Source: Geodermatophilus obscurus (GTDB lineage Bacteria; Actinomycetota; Actinomycetes; Mycobacteriales; Geodermatophilaceae). From it: 64,000 bases of DNA. The stretch lies in NCBI RefSeq assembly GCF_900143215.1, contig NZ_FRDM01000003.1, positions 186,001 through 250,000 on the forward strand. Reading direction: 5' to 3'. The notes under the pieces are model-generated. The model saw only the letters and a list, made by a program, of their open reading frames with translations, was not told the DNA's origin and did not search any database. Position 1 is the first letter of the stretch. Every line of letters begins with the position of its first letter. Shown piece by piece: positions 1-9,736 of the stretch. A program made the translations under genes and the position numbers.

Positions 1-8
1 GGTGCGGC

Positions 9-146
9 ATGCCAGGTCGACCGCCGTCCCGCGTCGACGGGCCCCTGCCCATCGAGCACCACGCGCTCGACGCCGACGGCACCACCTCTGCCCTCGTCGC
101 CCGGGACGGACCGCCGATGCGGTGGACCAGGGGGGCGGCCGGGTGA
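9..146 (+). pseudogene. N-terminal relic of a GH15 glucoamylase/trehalase-like protein
   Basis: A 45-codon reading frame from ATG at 9 to TGA at 144-146 contains LPIEHHALDADGTTSALVAR followed by DG. This closely resembles the conserved N-terminus of GH15 family enzymes (the P-I-E-x-Y-A-x-x-G-D-x-x-T-A-A-L-V-x-x-D-G pattern). A complete enzyme is about 600 residues, so only the first module survives, and the frame stops just where the conserved W-x-C region would begin. Its TGA overlaps the GTG start of the next gene. I infer a decayed gene. A short leader peptide coupled to DUF2254 translation is the alternative. Confidence 0.55.
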
Positions 147-1516
147 GCAGGCGGCCCAGGCCGCTGCCGGAGTTGCGGATCGCGGCGGCCTTCTACCGGT
201 TCCGGGAGAGCCTCTTCTTCCTCCCCGCGATCATCGTGCTCGTCGGCGCCGGTCTGGCGGAGGCGACCGCGGCGCTCGACCAGGCACTGAGCAGCGAGCG
301 GTCCATCCCGCTGACCCTGGACATCAACAGCAACGCAGCCACCTGGCTGCTCAGCACCGTCGCCGGCGCGACGATCACCACCGCCGGCGTCGTGTTCTCG
401 CTGACGGTGGTGAGCCTGCAGCTGGCGAGCAGCCAGTTCTCGCCCCGGGTGATGCGCTCGTTCATCCGGGACCGGCTGAGCCAGGTGGTGATCGGCCTGC
501 TCATCGCCACCTTCGTGTACAGCGTGCTGACGCTGCGGCACATCAGCGGGGAGGCGACGGCACCGGGGCCCCGGATCTCCCTGACCGTCGCCGTCGTGCT
601 GACCGTCACCACGGTCCTGCTCATCGTCGCGCACCTGGACCACCTCGCCCGCGGCCTGCAGGTCGGCGAGGTGGCACGGAGCATCGCGGGCGAGGGCGAG
701 CAGGTGATCGACGCGATGGTGCAGGGGTCGCTCGGCGAGCACCCGGGGCCCGACGTCAGGTCACCCGACCCCAGGGGCGGCCTCCTCGTACCGGCGCCAC
801 GGGACGGGTGGGTGACGCAGGCGCCCAGCGACCGGATGCTCGCGGCGGTCCCGCCGGGCACCACGGTGCGGTTCGAGACCCGCAACGGCGCCTACGTGCA
901 CGAGGGCGAGCCGCTGGTCACCCTCTGGCCGGTGCCGGCCGACGCCGAGGCGGCGCGGGACAGGCTGGCCGCCACCGTGGTGGTGGCCAACACCCGGACG
1001 ATGCAGGAGGACGTCGACTTCGTGATCCGGCAGCTCGTCGACATCGGGCTGCGGGCGCTCAGCTCGGCGATCAACGACCCGACCACCGCCGTCGAGGTCA
1101 CGCTGCGGCTGGGCAGCCTGCTGCGCAAGCTGTTCGACACCGAGCTGCCACCCCGGACCGTGGCCGGGGCGGAGGGCCGGGTGCTGCTGCGGCCGTGGGA
1201 CCTGTCGCACGACGAGTACGTCGCGCACGCCTTCGACCAGCTCCGCCAGGCGGCGCCGTCCCAGAGCCAGGTGGTCGCCACGCTGCTGCGGGTCCTGCGC
1301 ATGCTCGCGCTGCACGCCGAGGGCAGCCGGCGGCCCGAGCTGGTGCCGGTGCTGCAGAGCCACAGCGACCGCCTGCTGGATGCCGTCCGGCAGGCCGGGC
1401 TGCACCCGGAGGACCTCGCCCGGCTGGAGACCATCGCGCACGCGCCCCGGGACCCGGCCGACCACGACGCCGGCGGGCGCGGTGACGACGGGGCCGCCGG
1501 CGCGCAGGTCCGCTAG
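143..1516 (+). CDS. DUF2254 family membrane protein
   Basis: This 457-residue protein has the DUF2254 layout. A first hydrophobic helix (FFLPAIIVLVGAGLAE) is followed by a periplasmic stretch, then helices around residues 65-95 (TWLLSTVAGATITTAGVVFS), 120-140 and 150-175. A long soluble C-terminal half follows, with the family motif DVDFVIRQLVDIGLRALS and SAINDPTTA. The role of the family is unknown; it is an inner-membrane protein. GTG at 143 was chosen because the hydrophobic region follows directly; the longer upstream frame is arginine-rich and unlike protein. Its TAG overlaps the narK stop codon on the opposite strand by two bases, so the two genes converge with no terminator space. Confidence 0.85.
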   Translation: MSRRPRPLPELRIAAAFYRFRESLFFLPAIIVLVGAGLAEATAALDQALSSERSIPLTLDINSNAATWLLSTVAGATITTAGVVFSLTVVSLQLASSQFSPRVMRSFIRDRLSQVVIGLLIATFVYSVLTLRHISGEATAPGPRISLTVAVVLTVTTVLLIVAHLDHLARGLQVGEVARSIAGEGEQVIDAMVQGSLGEHPGPDVRSPDPRGGLLVPAPRDGWVTQAPSDRMLAAVPPGTTVRFETRNGAYVHEGEPLVTLWPVPADAEAARDRLAATVVVANTRTMQEDVDFVIRQLVDIGLRALSSAINDPTTAVEVTLRLGSLLRKLFDTELPPRTVAGAEGRVLLRPWDLSHDEYVAHAFDQLRQAAPSQSQVVATLLRVLRMLALHAEGSRRPELVPVLQSHSDRLLDAVRQAGLHPEDLARLETIAHAPRDPADHDAGGRGDDGAAGAQVR

Positions 1517-2742
1517 GTCGAGGAGACGGCCCGTCCCACGGTGCGCATGCCCCGGGCGGTGTAGACGGCGGCGATCAGCGCCGTCGCCGACAGCAGCCAC
1601 AGCCCGGGCCGGTAGTTCCCCGTCCAGCCGTAGACGAGGCCCATCACCAGCGGCGGGGCGAAGCCGCCCAACCCGCCGGCGGCACCCACGATGCCGGTCA
1701 CCGCGCCGACCTCGCCGGGAGGGGCGGCGAGCGCGACGAGGGCGAACACGGCCCCGGACGACGCGCCGAGCGCCGCCGCCATGGCGAGGAAGGCGAGGGT
1801 CCCGATCGGCTGCAGCGGGCGCTCGAGCGCCGACACCGCGGCGAAGACGGTCACCACCGTGAAGCAGGCCGCCAGCACCGGCACCGGGTGCAGCCGGTCG
1901 GACAGCCAGCCACCGACCGGGCGCATCACCACGGCGAGGACCACGAAGCCGGCGGTGCGCAGGGCGGCATCGCCCGCATCCAGTCCGAACGCGTCGCGCA
2001 GGTAGGTCGGGAGGTAGACGCTGAAGGCGACGAACCCGCCGAAGCCGACCGCGTAGAGGAACGACATCTGCAGGGTGACCGGCAGCCGGAACGTCTCCCA
2101 CGTCCTGCGCACCACGCCGCCACCCGGCGAGGACGGCCGGTCCGGTGCGTCCCGGAGCAGCAGCCAGGAGGCGACGGCGTAGACCGCGAGCAGGACGGCG
2201 ACCAGCGTGAACGGGAACTCCAGGCCGACGGACCGGCGCAGCTGCACGGTGCTGAAGGCCGAGATGGCGGTGCCGCCCATGCCCGCGCCGAAGACGCCCA
2301 GCGCCGTTCCGCGCTTGGCCGGCGGGAACCAGGCGTTGACCAGCGGGACGCCGATCGCGAACGTCGTGCCGCCCAGGCCGAGCACGAAGCCGCCGAGCAG
2401 CATCAGCGGGTAGGAGTCGCTGGCCACGTAGCCGATGAACAGCACCGGCACGATGGTCAGCGCGCTGACCACCGGGAACATGACGCGCGCGCCGAAGCGG
2501 TCGGTGAGGGCGCCGACCGGGATGCGGCCGAGCGACCCCACGACGACCGGGACGGCGACGAGCAACGACTTCTCCAGCGCGCTGAGCCCGAGGGCCTCGC
2601 TGTAGAAGGCGCCCAGCGGGCTGACCAGCGCCCAGGCCCAGAAGTTGATCGCGAAGCCGACGGTGGCGACGGCCAGCATCCGCCACGCCTCGCGCGGCAC
2701 GGCCGCCGTGGTCGTCGTCCGGCCGGCGCTCGCGCCGCTCAC
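1513..2742 (-). CDS. narK: Nitrate/nitrite transporter NarK
   Basis: A 409-residue MFS protein with twelve predicted helices, last gene of the nar operon. It should import nitrate and/or export nitrite for the neighbouring reductase. The N-terminal half holds FAINFWAWALVSPLG and the cytoplasmic loop GALTDRFGAR; GGTTFAIGVPLVNAWFPPAK with GTALGVFGAGMGG matches the nitrate-signature region of the NNP family. The second half has RPVGGWLSDR and GEVGAVTGIVGAAGGLGG, the second signature. GTG at 2742 overlaps the narI stop (GTGA), implying translational coupling. It is a single unit, not a NarK1-NarK2 fusion. Transport direction cannot be read from sequence. Confidence 0.92.
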   Translation of the reverse strand: MSGASAGRTTTTAAVPREAWRMLAVATVGFAINFWAWALVSPLGAFYSEALGLSALEKSLLVAVPVVVGSLGRIPVGALTDRFGARVMFPVVSALTIVPVLFIGYVASDSYPLMLLGGFVLGLGGTTFAIGVPLVNAWFPPAKRGTALGVFGAGMGGTAISAFSTVQLRRSVGLEFPFTLVAVLLAVYAVASWLLLRDAPDRPSSPGGGVVRRTWETFRLPVTLQMSFLYAVGFGGFVAFSVYLPTYLRDAFGLDAGDAALRTAGFVVLAVVMRPVGGWLSDRLHPVPVLAACFTVVTVFAAVSALERPLQPIGTLAFLAMAAALGASSGAVFALVALAAPPGEVGAVTGIVGAAGGLGGFAPPLVMGLVYGWTGNYRPGLWLLSATALIAAVYTARGMRTVGRAVSST

Positions 2743-3479
2743 CGCCGACCACCTCCCGCCCGCTCCCAGCCGCGGGCGGGCGTTCGCGCGCCCAGCTGCT
2801 GGTCGCGGCTGCGGTACACGATGTAGGGCCGGGTGAGGTACCCGAGAGGCGCGCTGAAGACGTGCACCAGCCGGGTGAAGGGCCAGATCGCGAAGAGCAC
2901 GAGCGCCGAGAGGGCGTGCAGCTGGAAGCCCAGGCCGGCCTGGCTCATCAGCTCCGGCTGCGGCTGGAAGAAGAAGATGCTCCGGAACCACGGCGAGACG
3001 GTGTCCCGGTAGTCGGCACCCTCGTGACCCAGCGCGCCCAGCACGGTGTTGCTCAGGCCGAACAGGATCGTCGCGGTGAGCACGACGTACATGAACTTGT
3101 CGTTCCTGGTCGTGGCGGAGAAAACCGGTCCCACGGTGCGGCGCCGGTAGATCAGGACGGCGAGGCCCGCGAGGGTGCAGAAGCCGGCGATGGCGCCGAT
3201 CCCGATGGCGACGGCGTGGTAGGCCTCCTCGGACAGCCCGACGGCGTTCGTCCAAGACTTCGGGATGCCGAGTCCGACGATGTGCCCGACGAGCACGAAC
3301 AGGATGCCGAAGTGGAACAGCGGGCTGCCCCAGCGCAGCAGTCGGCGCTCGTAGAGCTGGGTGGACCGCGTCGTCCAGCCGAACTTGTCGTAGCGGTAGC
3401 GCCAGTAGTGACCGACGACGAAGACGGCCAGGCTGACGTAGGGCAGGACGACCCACAGCAGGATGTCGAGGACGTTCAT
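2739..3479 (-). CDS. narI: Respiratory nitrate reductase gamma subunit (cytochrome b)
   Basis: NarI (246 residues) anchors the NarGH heterodimer to the inner face of the membrane and takes electrons from menaquinol through two b hemes. Five hydrophobic helices are visible. The expected heme-ligand histidines are H56 and H66 (in FHFGILFVLVGH) and H188 and H206 (in QLHALSALVLF and RLVHVFSA), almost at the E. coli positions 56, 66, 187 and 205. ATG at 3479 overlaps the narJ stop as ATGA, and its own stop overlaps narK as GTGA. The C-terminus is arginine- and glycine-rich and cytoplasmic. Confidence 0.96.
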   Translation of the reverse strand: MNVLDILLWVVLPYVSLAVFVVGHYWRYRYDKFGWTTRSTQLYERRLLRWGSPLFHFGILFVLVGHIVGLGIPKSWTNAVGLSEEAYHAVAIGIGAIAGFCTLAGLAVLIYRRRTVGPVFSATTRNDKFMYVVLTATILFGLSNTVLGALGHEGADYRDTVSPWFRSIFFFQPQPELMSQAGLGFQLHALSALVLFAIWPFTRLVHVFSAPLGYLTRPYIVYRSRDQQLGARTPARGWERAGGGRR

Positions 3480-4156
3480 CGAGGAGCTCCGGTCGGCGCG
3501 CCGGCGACGGGCGAGGGCATGTACTCGGGCGGGGCGAACGGCGTCGTGCCGTACGGGTCGAGGCCGACCTCCTCGGTCGGCGGACCCTGCTGGGCCAGCC
3601 GCAGGACTGCCTCCCGGTCGGCCGCGGCGACCGGCGGGAGGGTCGCCGAGACGGCCTGGAGCACCGCGGCCCAGGGCGAGCGCCGCTCCTCCAGCGCCAA
3701 CCGGATCAGCTCCAGGGCGGCCCGGTACTCGGTCAGCAGCCGCTCACCACGGGCCGCGTCCCCGGTGGCGGTGAACTCCAGGACGACGGCGAGGTGGTCG
3801 GGCAGCTCCCCGTCGGCCAGCTGCATCCCGGCCCGGCCGTACAGGTGCTTGACCTGCAGCAGCGCCATCCCGCGCCGCCGGGTGTCCCCGTGGGCGTAGT
3901 AGGTCAGGTAGAGGCTGCACCGGCGACGCAGGTCGAAGGTCGCGACGTAGTCGGCCTGCAGGTCGGCCGGCGGCGTGGTCTCCAGGTGGTCGAGGAACCG
4001 CAACAGCGGCCCGGCCAGCCCGGCCGGCAGCGGCGCGGTCACGGCCCGCAGCAGCGGCAGCCGGTCCAGCAGCTCCCCGTCCGGGTACCCCAGCAGCAGG
4101 GACGCGACCTGGCGGGCCGTGGCGAGGTGGGCCGGGGAGGCGACCTGCCGCCTCAC
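3476..4156 (-). CDS. narJ: Nitrate reductase assembly chaperone NarJ
   Basis: NarJ (226 residues) is a private chaperone that binds NarG and is needed for molybdenum cofactor insertion; it is not part of the final enzyme. The helical TorD/NarJ-type core is seen in ARQVASLLLGYPDGELLDRL, DYVATFDLRRRCSLYLTYYA with GDTRRRGMALL, and LPDHLAVVLEF, the family signature. A proline-rich C-terminal tail follows residue 195. The start is GTG at 4156, overlapping the narH stop (GTGA), and its stop overlaps narI (ATGA). Order and overlaps put it in the narGHJIK transcript. Confidence 0.94.
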   Translation of the reverse strand: MRRQVASPAHLATARQVASLLLGYPDGELLDRLPLLRAVTAPLPAGLAGPLLRFLDHLETTPPADLQADYVATFDLRRRCSLYLTYYAHGDTRRRGMALLQVKHLYGRAGMQLADGELPDHLAVVLEFTATGDAARGERLLTEYRAALELIRLALEERRSPWAAVLQAVSATLPPVAAADREAVLRLAQQGPPTEEVGLDPYGTTPFAPPEYMPSPVAGAPTGAPR

Positions 4157-5880
4157 GGCCTGGGCTCCGTCGCGCTCGGCGAGTCGGGGCCCACGCCTCC
4201 GCCGTCCGGGCCGTGCAGGCCCTCCCGCTCGTCGGGGCGGGGCGGGAACAGCCCCTCCGGCGATCCCTTGCCGTCCCAGTTGAGCAGGTTGACCCGCTGG
4301 TCCCTGTCCCCCGGAGCGGCCAGGGTGTCGGTCGTCTGCCGGCGGGCGAGCATGTGGAAGTTCTCCACCGCGATCGGCGTGACCCCGCCCGAGGTCTCGC
4401 CGAACGGTCCCCAGCCCCCCATCCCCGGGCCGCCCTCGTAGTCCAGTGAGCAGCCGGTGTCGAGCTCCTCCATCTCCGGGCCCTGCTCGGCGTGCGCGGT
4501 CGGGATGACGTAGCGCTCGTCGTACTTGGCGACGGCGAGCAGCCGGTGCAGATCCTGGATGTCACGACCGGTCATCCCGACCGCGGCGGCGATCGACTCG
4601 TCCGCCGGGCGGCCGAGGTTGAGGTCGCGCATGTAGGACCGCATCGCCCCGAGCCGGCGCAGCACGCCGGTGACCCGCTCGGTGTCGCCGGCGGTGAACA
4701 GCTCGGCGAGGTACTCGACCGGGATCCGCAGCGACTCGATGGCCCCGAAGACGTTGCCGACGTCCTCCCCGTCGTGCCCCGTCGCGGTCAGCGCGTCGAC
4801 GACCGGCGACAGCGGCGGGATGTACCAGACCATCGGCATGGTCCGGTACTCCGGGTGCAGCGGCAGGGCGACCTCGTAGCGGTTGATCAGCGCGTGGATC
4901 GGCGAGCGCTGCGCCGCGTCGATCCAGTCCCGCGGGATGCCGGCCTGCTGGGCGGCCCGGATCACCTCCGGGTCGTGCGGGTCGAGGATCAGCGACCGCT
5001 GCGCGTCGTAGAGGTCCTCCTCGTCCGGCGTCGACGCCGCCTCGAGCACCCGGTCGGCGTCGTACAGGACGATCCCGATGTAGCGCAGCCGCCCCACGCA
5101 GGTCTCCGAGCAGACCGTCGGGATGCCGACCTCGACCCGCGGGAAGCAGAAGGTGCACTTCTCCGCCTTGCCGGTGCGGTGGTTGAAGTAGACCTTCTTG
5201 TACGGGCAGCCGGTCACGCACATCCGCCAGCCGCGGCAGCGGTCCTGGTCGACCAGCACGATGCCGTCCTCGGTCCGCTTGTAGATCGCCCCCGACGGGC
5301 AGGACGCCGCGCACGACGGGTTGATGCAGTGCTCGCAGATGCGCGGCAGGTAGAACATGTACGTCTGCTCGAACTGCTGCTTGACCTGGGCCGAGATCTT
5401 CCGCAGCACCGGGTCGGCCTGGGTGAGCTCGGGGGCGCCGCCGAGGTCGTCGTCCCAGTTGGCGCTCCACTCGACCTTCATCGGCTCGTTGCTCAACAGC
5501 GAGCGCGGCCGCGCGACCGGGGTGTGCTCCTGCACCGGCGCGTTGGTCAGCGTCTCGTAGTCGTAGGTCCAGGGCTCGTAGTAGTCGTCGATCGAGGGCT
5601 GGATCGGGTTGGAGAAGATCGTCAGCAGCCGCTTGAGCCGGCTGCCGGTGCGCAGGCTCAGCCTGCCGTTGCGGCCGACCTCCCAGCCGCCCTTCCACCT
5701 GTCCTGGTCCTCGTAGGTGCGTGGGTAGCCCTGCCCGGGCCGGGTCTCGACGTTGTTGAACCAGACGTACTCGACGCCGGCGCGGTTGGTCCACGCCTGC
5801 TTGCACGTCACCGAGCAGGTGTGGCACCCGATGCACTTGTCGAGGTTCATGACCATGCCCATCTGGGCCATGACGCGCAT
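4153..5880 (-). CDS. narH: Respiratory nitrate reductase beta subunit
   Basis: NarH (575 residues) carries the iron-sulfur chain between NarI hemes and NarG. The first cluster set is C16-x2-C19-x2-C22-x3-C26 (CIGCHTCSVTC). A middle set reads CEHCINPSCAASCP, a third CRGWRMCVTGCPYKK, and a fourth CTFCFPRVEVGIPTVCSETC. The tryptophan in CRGWRMC replaces a cysteine, which in the E. coli enzyme gives the [3Fe-4S] cluster. The length is somewhat above the E. coli protein. ATG at 5880 shares one base with the narG stop (TGATG); GTGA joins it to narJ. An alternative in-frame ATG lies three codons further on. Confidence 0.95.
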   Translation of the reverse strand: MRVMAQMGMVMNLDKCIGCHTCSVTCKQAWTNRAGVEYVWFNNVETRPGQGYPRTYEDQDRWKGGWEVGRNGRLSLRTGSRLKRLLTIFSNPIQPSIDDYYEPWTYDYETLTNAPVQEHTPVARPRSLLSNEPMKVEWSANWDDDLGGAPELTQADPVLRKISAQVKQQFEQTYMFYLPRICEHCINPSCAASCPSGAIYKRTEDGIVLVDQDRCRGWRMCVTGCPYKKVYFNHRTGKAEKCTFCFPRVEVGIPTVCSETCVGRLRYIGIVLYDADRVLEAASTPDEEDLYDAQRSLILDPHDPEVIRAAQQAGIPRDWIDAAQRSPIHALINRYEVALPLHPEYRTMPMVWYIPPLSPVVDALTATGHDGEDVGNVFGAIESLRIPVEYLAELFTAGDTERVTGVLRRLGAMRSYMRDLNLGRPADESIAAAVGMTGRDIQDLHRLLAVAKYDERYVIPTAHAEQGPEMEELDTGCSLDYEGGPGMGGWGPFGETSGGVTPIAVENFHMLARRQTTDTLAAPGDRDQRVNLLNWDGKGSPEGLFPPRPDEREGLHGPDGGGVGPDSPSATEPRP

Positions 5881-8800
5881 CAGTACGTCACCTCCTGGTT
5901 GCGGCGGCGGATGACCGTGACCTCGTCGCGCTGGTTGCCGGTGGGGCCCAGGTAGTTGAAGGCGAAGGACAGCTGCGCGTAGCCGCCGATGAGGTGGGTC
6001 GGCTTGAGGAACAGCCGGGTGCCGGAGTTGTGGATCCCGCCGCGCCTGCCGGTGGTCTCCGACCGCGGGACGTCGATCAGCCGGTCCTGGGCGTGGTACA
6101 TGTACACGGTCCCCTCGGGCATCCGCGCCGAGACGATGGCCCGGGCGACGATCACCCCGTTGCGGTTGACCGCCTCGATCCAGTCGTTGTCCCGCACCCC
6201 GACCTTCGCTGCGTCCTGGGTGCTCATCCAGATCGTCGGCCCGCCGCGGGACAGCGAGAGCATGAACAGGTTGTCCTGGTACTCCGAGTGGATCGACCAC
6301 TTGTTGTGCGGGGTCAGGTACCGCACCGCGACGCCGAGGTCGCTGACCTCGCCGATCCGCGGCTCGCCGTAGAGCGCGGTCATGTCAAGCGGCGGGCGGA
6401 ACACCGGCAGGTTCTCGCCGGCCTCGGTCATCCAGTCGTGGTCGAGGAAGAAGTGCATCCGCCCGGTCAGCGTGTGCCAGGGCTTGAGCCGCTCGACGTT
6501 GATGGTGAACGGCGAGTACCGGCGCCCGCCGTGCTCGCTGCCCGACCACTCCGGCGAGGTGATGACCGGCGTCGGCCGCGACTGGGTGTCGGCGAAGGTG
6601 ATGAGCTTGCCCTCGTGCTCGGCGGCGAGGTCGGCCATCCGGGTTCCGGTGCGCTCCTCGGCGACGTGGAAACCCTGGGTGGCCAGCCGGCCGTTCGTCG
6701 TCCCGGACAGGGCCAGGATCGTCTCGCACCAGTGCACGTCGCGGGCGAGCGCCGGCCGCCCCTCCGCGACGCCGTCGCGGACGACGCCGTTGCGGTGCCG
6801 CAGGTACTCCACCTCCTCGTCCGGTTTCGTCGTCACGCCCTTGACCTGCAGGCCCAGCTCCTCGACCAGCGGCCCGAGCGCGGCCCACTTCTGCGCGACC
6901 GCGCCGTAGTCCCGCTCCTGGACGACGAACCTCGGCATCGTGCGGCCCGGCACGGGGTCGCACTCCCCCGCCTTCCAGTCCCGGACGACGCCCCGCGGGT
7001 TGGCCGTCTCGTCCGGGGTGTCGTGCAGCAGCGGCACGGCGACGAGGTCCCTGCGGACGCCCAGGTGGTGCGCGGCCAGCCGGCTGAACTGGCGGGCGAT
7101 GGTGCCGAACGCGTCGAAGTCGGTGCGGGTCTCCCACGGCGGCGCGATCGCCGGGTTGAACGAGTGCACGTACGGGTGCATGTCCGTGGTGTTGAGGTCG
7201 TGCTTCTCGTACCAGGTGGCCGCGGGCAGCGTGATGTCGGCGAAGACCGTGGTGCTGGTCATCCGGAAGTCCAGCGCCAGCAGCAGGTCCAACTTCCCGC
7301 GGGGTGCCTCGTCCCGCCAGACGACGTCCCGGGGCCGCGCCCCGGGCGAGGCCTCGGTCGCCCGCAGGTTGGAGTCGGTGCCCAGCAGGTGCTCGAGGAA
7401 GTACTCGTTGCCCTTCGCCGACGAGCCGAGCAGGTTGGCCCGCCAGACGGTGAGCACCCGCGGCCAGTTCTCGGGGGCGTCCGGGTCCTCGCAGGCGAAC
7501 CGCAGCCGGCCGGCCCTCAGCTCCCCGACCACGTACTCGCCCGGCTCCCTGCCCGCCTCGGCTGCCTGGTCGGCCAGGTCGAGGGGGTTGCGGTCGAAGG
7601 TCGGGTGGCTCGGCATCCACCCCATGCGCGCGGACTGGGCGAGGACGTCGGCGGGGGCCCGGCCGGCGAACCGGCCCTCGCCGAGCGGTGAGGCGAAGGA
7701 GTCGAGGGTGGTGCGGTCGTAACGCCACTGGTCGGTGTGCAGGTACCAGTAGGCGGTCTGGATCATCTGCCGCGGCGGCCGCGCCCAGTCCAGTGCCGAC
7801 GCCAGCGTCATCCAGCCGGTGACCGGCCGGCACTTCTCCTGCCCCACGTAGTGCGCCCAGCCGCCGCCGTTGACCCCCTGGCAGCCGGTCAGCGTGGTGA
7901 GCGTGAGGAAGGCCCGGTAGATCGTGTCGGAGTGGAACCAGTGGTTGGTCCCGGCGCCCATGATGATCATGGAGCGGCCGTTCGACTCCTCGGCGTTCCG
8001 CGCGAACTCCCGTCCGATCCGCGCCGCGGCGGCGGCCGGGACGCCGGTGAACTGCTCCTGCCAGGCCGGGGTGTAGGGCTGCGTCGGGTCGTCCGGGCCG
8101 GTCGGCCACTCCCCCGGCAGCCCGGAGCGGGCCACGCCGAACTGGGCGAGCAGCAGGTCGTGCACCGTCGTCACCAGGTGCTTGCCGATCCGCCGCACCG
8201 GCACCCCGCGCCGCAGCACCGCGCCCTCGCCGCGCGGGGTGTCGAAGCGGGCCAGGTCGACCGGGGCGACCTCGGCGCCCTCGGCGCCCTCGGCGTAGAG
8301 GCTCAGCAGCGGGTCGACGTCCCCCAGGTCGAGGTTCCACCGGCCCTTGCCGGACTCGGTGAACCGGTCGCCCAGCGTGCCGTTCGGCACGTGCGGCCGG
8401 TCGGTGCGGGAGTCGACCAGCACGGTCTTCCACTCCGCGCCCTCGTCGACGTCGCCGAGGTCGGCGGCGGTGAGGAACTTGCCGGGGGCGTACCCGGCTC
8501 CCGGGTCCTCGCCGCGCGGGGTCAGGGTGAGCAGGAACGGCAGGTCGGTGTAGCGCTTGACGTAGTCGACGAAGCGCGGCACCTGCCGGTCGACGAAGAA
8601 CTCCCTGAGGACGACGTGTCCCATCGCCATCGCGAGCGCGCCGTCGGTGCCCGGGTGCGGAGCCAGCCAGTCGTCGGCGAACTTGGTGGCGTCGGAGTAG
8701 TCGGGGCTCATCACGACGACCTTCTGGCCGCGGTAGCGGGCCTCGGTCATCCAGTGCGCGTCGGGCGTGCGGGTGACCGGCACGTTGGAGCCCCACAGGA

Positions 8801-9614
8801 CGAGGTAGGCCGCGTCCCACCAGTCACCGGACTCGGGGACGTCGGTCTGGTCGCCGAAGACCTGCGGGGAGGCGACCGGCAGGTCGGCGTACCAGTCGTA
8901 GAACGACAGCATCGGGGCGCCGATGAGCGACATGAACCGGGCGCCGGCGGCGTGGGACACCATCGACATGGCCGGGATCGGCGAGAAGCCGGCGATCCGG
9001 TCGGGGCCGTGCTCCTTGATGGTGTGCACGTGGGCGGCGGCGATCATCTCGGTCGCCTCGTCCCAGCTCGCCCGGACCAGCCCGCCCCTGCCCCGCTCGG
9101 ACTTGTAGACGCGCGCCCGGACCGGATCGGAGACCACGTCGGCCCAGGCGAGCACGGGGTCCCCGAGGCGCTGCCTGGCCTCCCGGTACATCTGCAGCAG
9201 CGAGCCGCGGACGTACGGGTAGCGGACGCGGGTGGGCGAGTACGTGTACCAGGAGAAGGCCGCGCCCCGGGGGCAGCCGCGGGGCTCGTACTCGGGCCGG
9301 TCCGGCCCGGTGGACGGGTAGTCGGTCTGCTGCGCCTCCCAGGTGATGATCCCGTCCTTGACGTAGACCTTCCACGAGCACGAGCCGGTGCAGTTCACCC
9401 CGTGCGTGGAGCGGACGACCTTGTCGTGCGCCCAGCGGTCCCGGTAGAAGCTGTCGGCGTCCCGGCCGCCGATCTGGTGCAGCGACCGCAGGTCGGCGCT
9501 CACCTCCCCCTTGCGGAAGAAGCGGGAGGTGCGGACCAGCGCCTCGGAGAGCCCGCTGTCGAAGCCGGCTGCGGAGTCGGTCGGGCCGGCCTCGGGACGG
9601 CGGGTGCTGGTCAC
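5880..9614 (-). CDS. narG: Respiratory nitrate reductase alpha subunit (Mo-bisMGD)
   Basis: NarG (1244 residues) reduces nitrate to nitrite on the cytoplasmic side during anaerobic respiration. The FS0 cluster ligands H71, C75, C79 and C114 (STHGVNCTGSCSW and PRGCPRG) sit at a constant offset of 22 from E. coli H49, C53, C57 and C92. The molybdenum-ligating aspartate is D244 in YDWYADLP, matching E. coli D222. WGSNVPVTRTPDAHW is also conserved. GTG at 9614 was chosen because GGGAGGAG precedes it at good spacing and the longer frame upstream is not NarG-like. It is the first gene of narGHJIK and is divergent from the HTH regulator at 9737, with a 122-bp shared promoter region. Confidence 0.96.
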   Translation of the reverse strand: MTSTRRPEAGPTDSAAGFDSGLSEALVRTSRFFRKGEVSADLRSLHQIGGRDADSFYRDRWAHDKVVRSTHGVNCTGSCSWKVYVKDGIITWEAQQTDYPSTGPDRPEYEPRGCPRGAAFSWYTYSPTRVRYPYVRGSLLQMYREARQRLGDPVLAWADVVSDPVRARVYKSERGRGGLVRASWDEATEMIAAAHVHTIKEHGPDRIAGFSPIPAMSMVSHAAGARFMSLIGAPMLSFYDWYADLPVASPQVFGDQTDVPESGDWWDAAYLVLWGSNVPVTRTPDAHWMTEARYRGQKVVVMSPDYSDATKFADDWLAPHPGTDGALAMAMGHVVLREFFVDRQVPRFVDYVKRYTDLPFLLTLTPRGEDPGAGYAPGKFLTAADLGDVDEGAEWKTVLVDSRTDRPHVPNGTLGDRFTESGKGRWNLDLGDVDPLLSLYAEGAEGAEVAPVDLARFDTPRGEGAVLRRGVPVRRIGKHLVTTVHDLLLAQFGVARSGLPGEWPTGPDDPTQPYTPAWQEQFTGVPAAAAARIGREFARNAEESNGRSMIIMGAGTNHWFHSDTIYRAFLTLTTLTGCQGVNGGGWAHYVGQEKCRPVTGWMTLASALDWARPPRQMIQTAYWYLHTDQWRYDRTTLDSFASPLGEGRFAGRAPADVLAQSARMGWMPSHPTFDRNPLDLADQAAEAGREPGEYVVGELRAGRLRFACEDPDAPENWPRVLTVWRANLLGSSAKGNEYFLEHLLGTDSNLRATEASPGARPRDVVWRDEAPRGKLDLLLALDFRMTSTTVFADITLPAATWYEKHDLNTTDMHPYVHSFNPAIAPPWETRTDFDAFGTIARQFSRLAAHHLGVRRDLVAVPLLHDTPDETANPRGVVRDWKAGECDPVPGRTMPRFVVQERDYGAVAQKWAALGPLVEELGLQVKGVTTKPDEEVEYLRHRNGVVRDGVAEGRPALARDVHWCETILALSGTTNGRLATQGFHVAEERTGTRMADLAAEHEGKLITFADTQSRPTPVITSPEWSGSEHGGRRYSPFTINVERLKPWHTLTGRMHFFLDHDWMTEAGENLPVFRPPLDMTALYGEPRIGEVSDLGVAVRYLTPHNKWSIHSEYQDNLFMLSLSRGGPTIWMSTQDAAKVGVRDNDWIEAVNRNGVIVARAIVSARMPEGTVYMYHAQDRLIDVPRSETTGRRGGIHNSGTRLFLKPTHLIGGYAQLSFAFNYLGPTGNQRDEVTVIRRRNQEVTY

Positions 9615-9736
9615 GCTGCTCCTCCCGGGCGGCGGGTGCCGCCAGACGTGGACGGGCGGTCGGCTCCCCGACCCCGACGAGCGAGGTGAGTGGCGGACGA
9701 CGGGATGCCGCCGCGCCGGTCTGTGAGACTCGTGGG

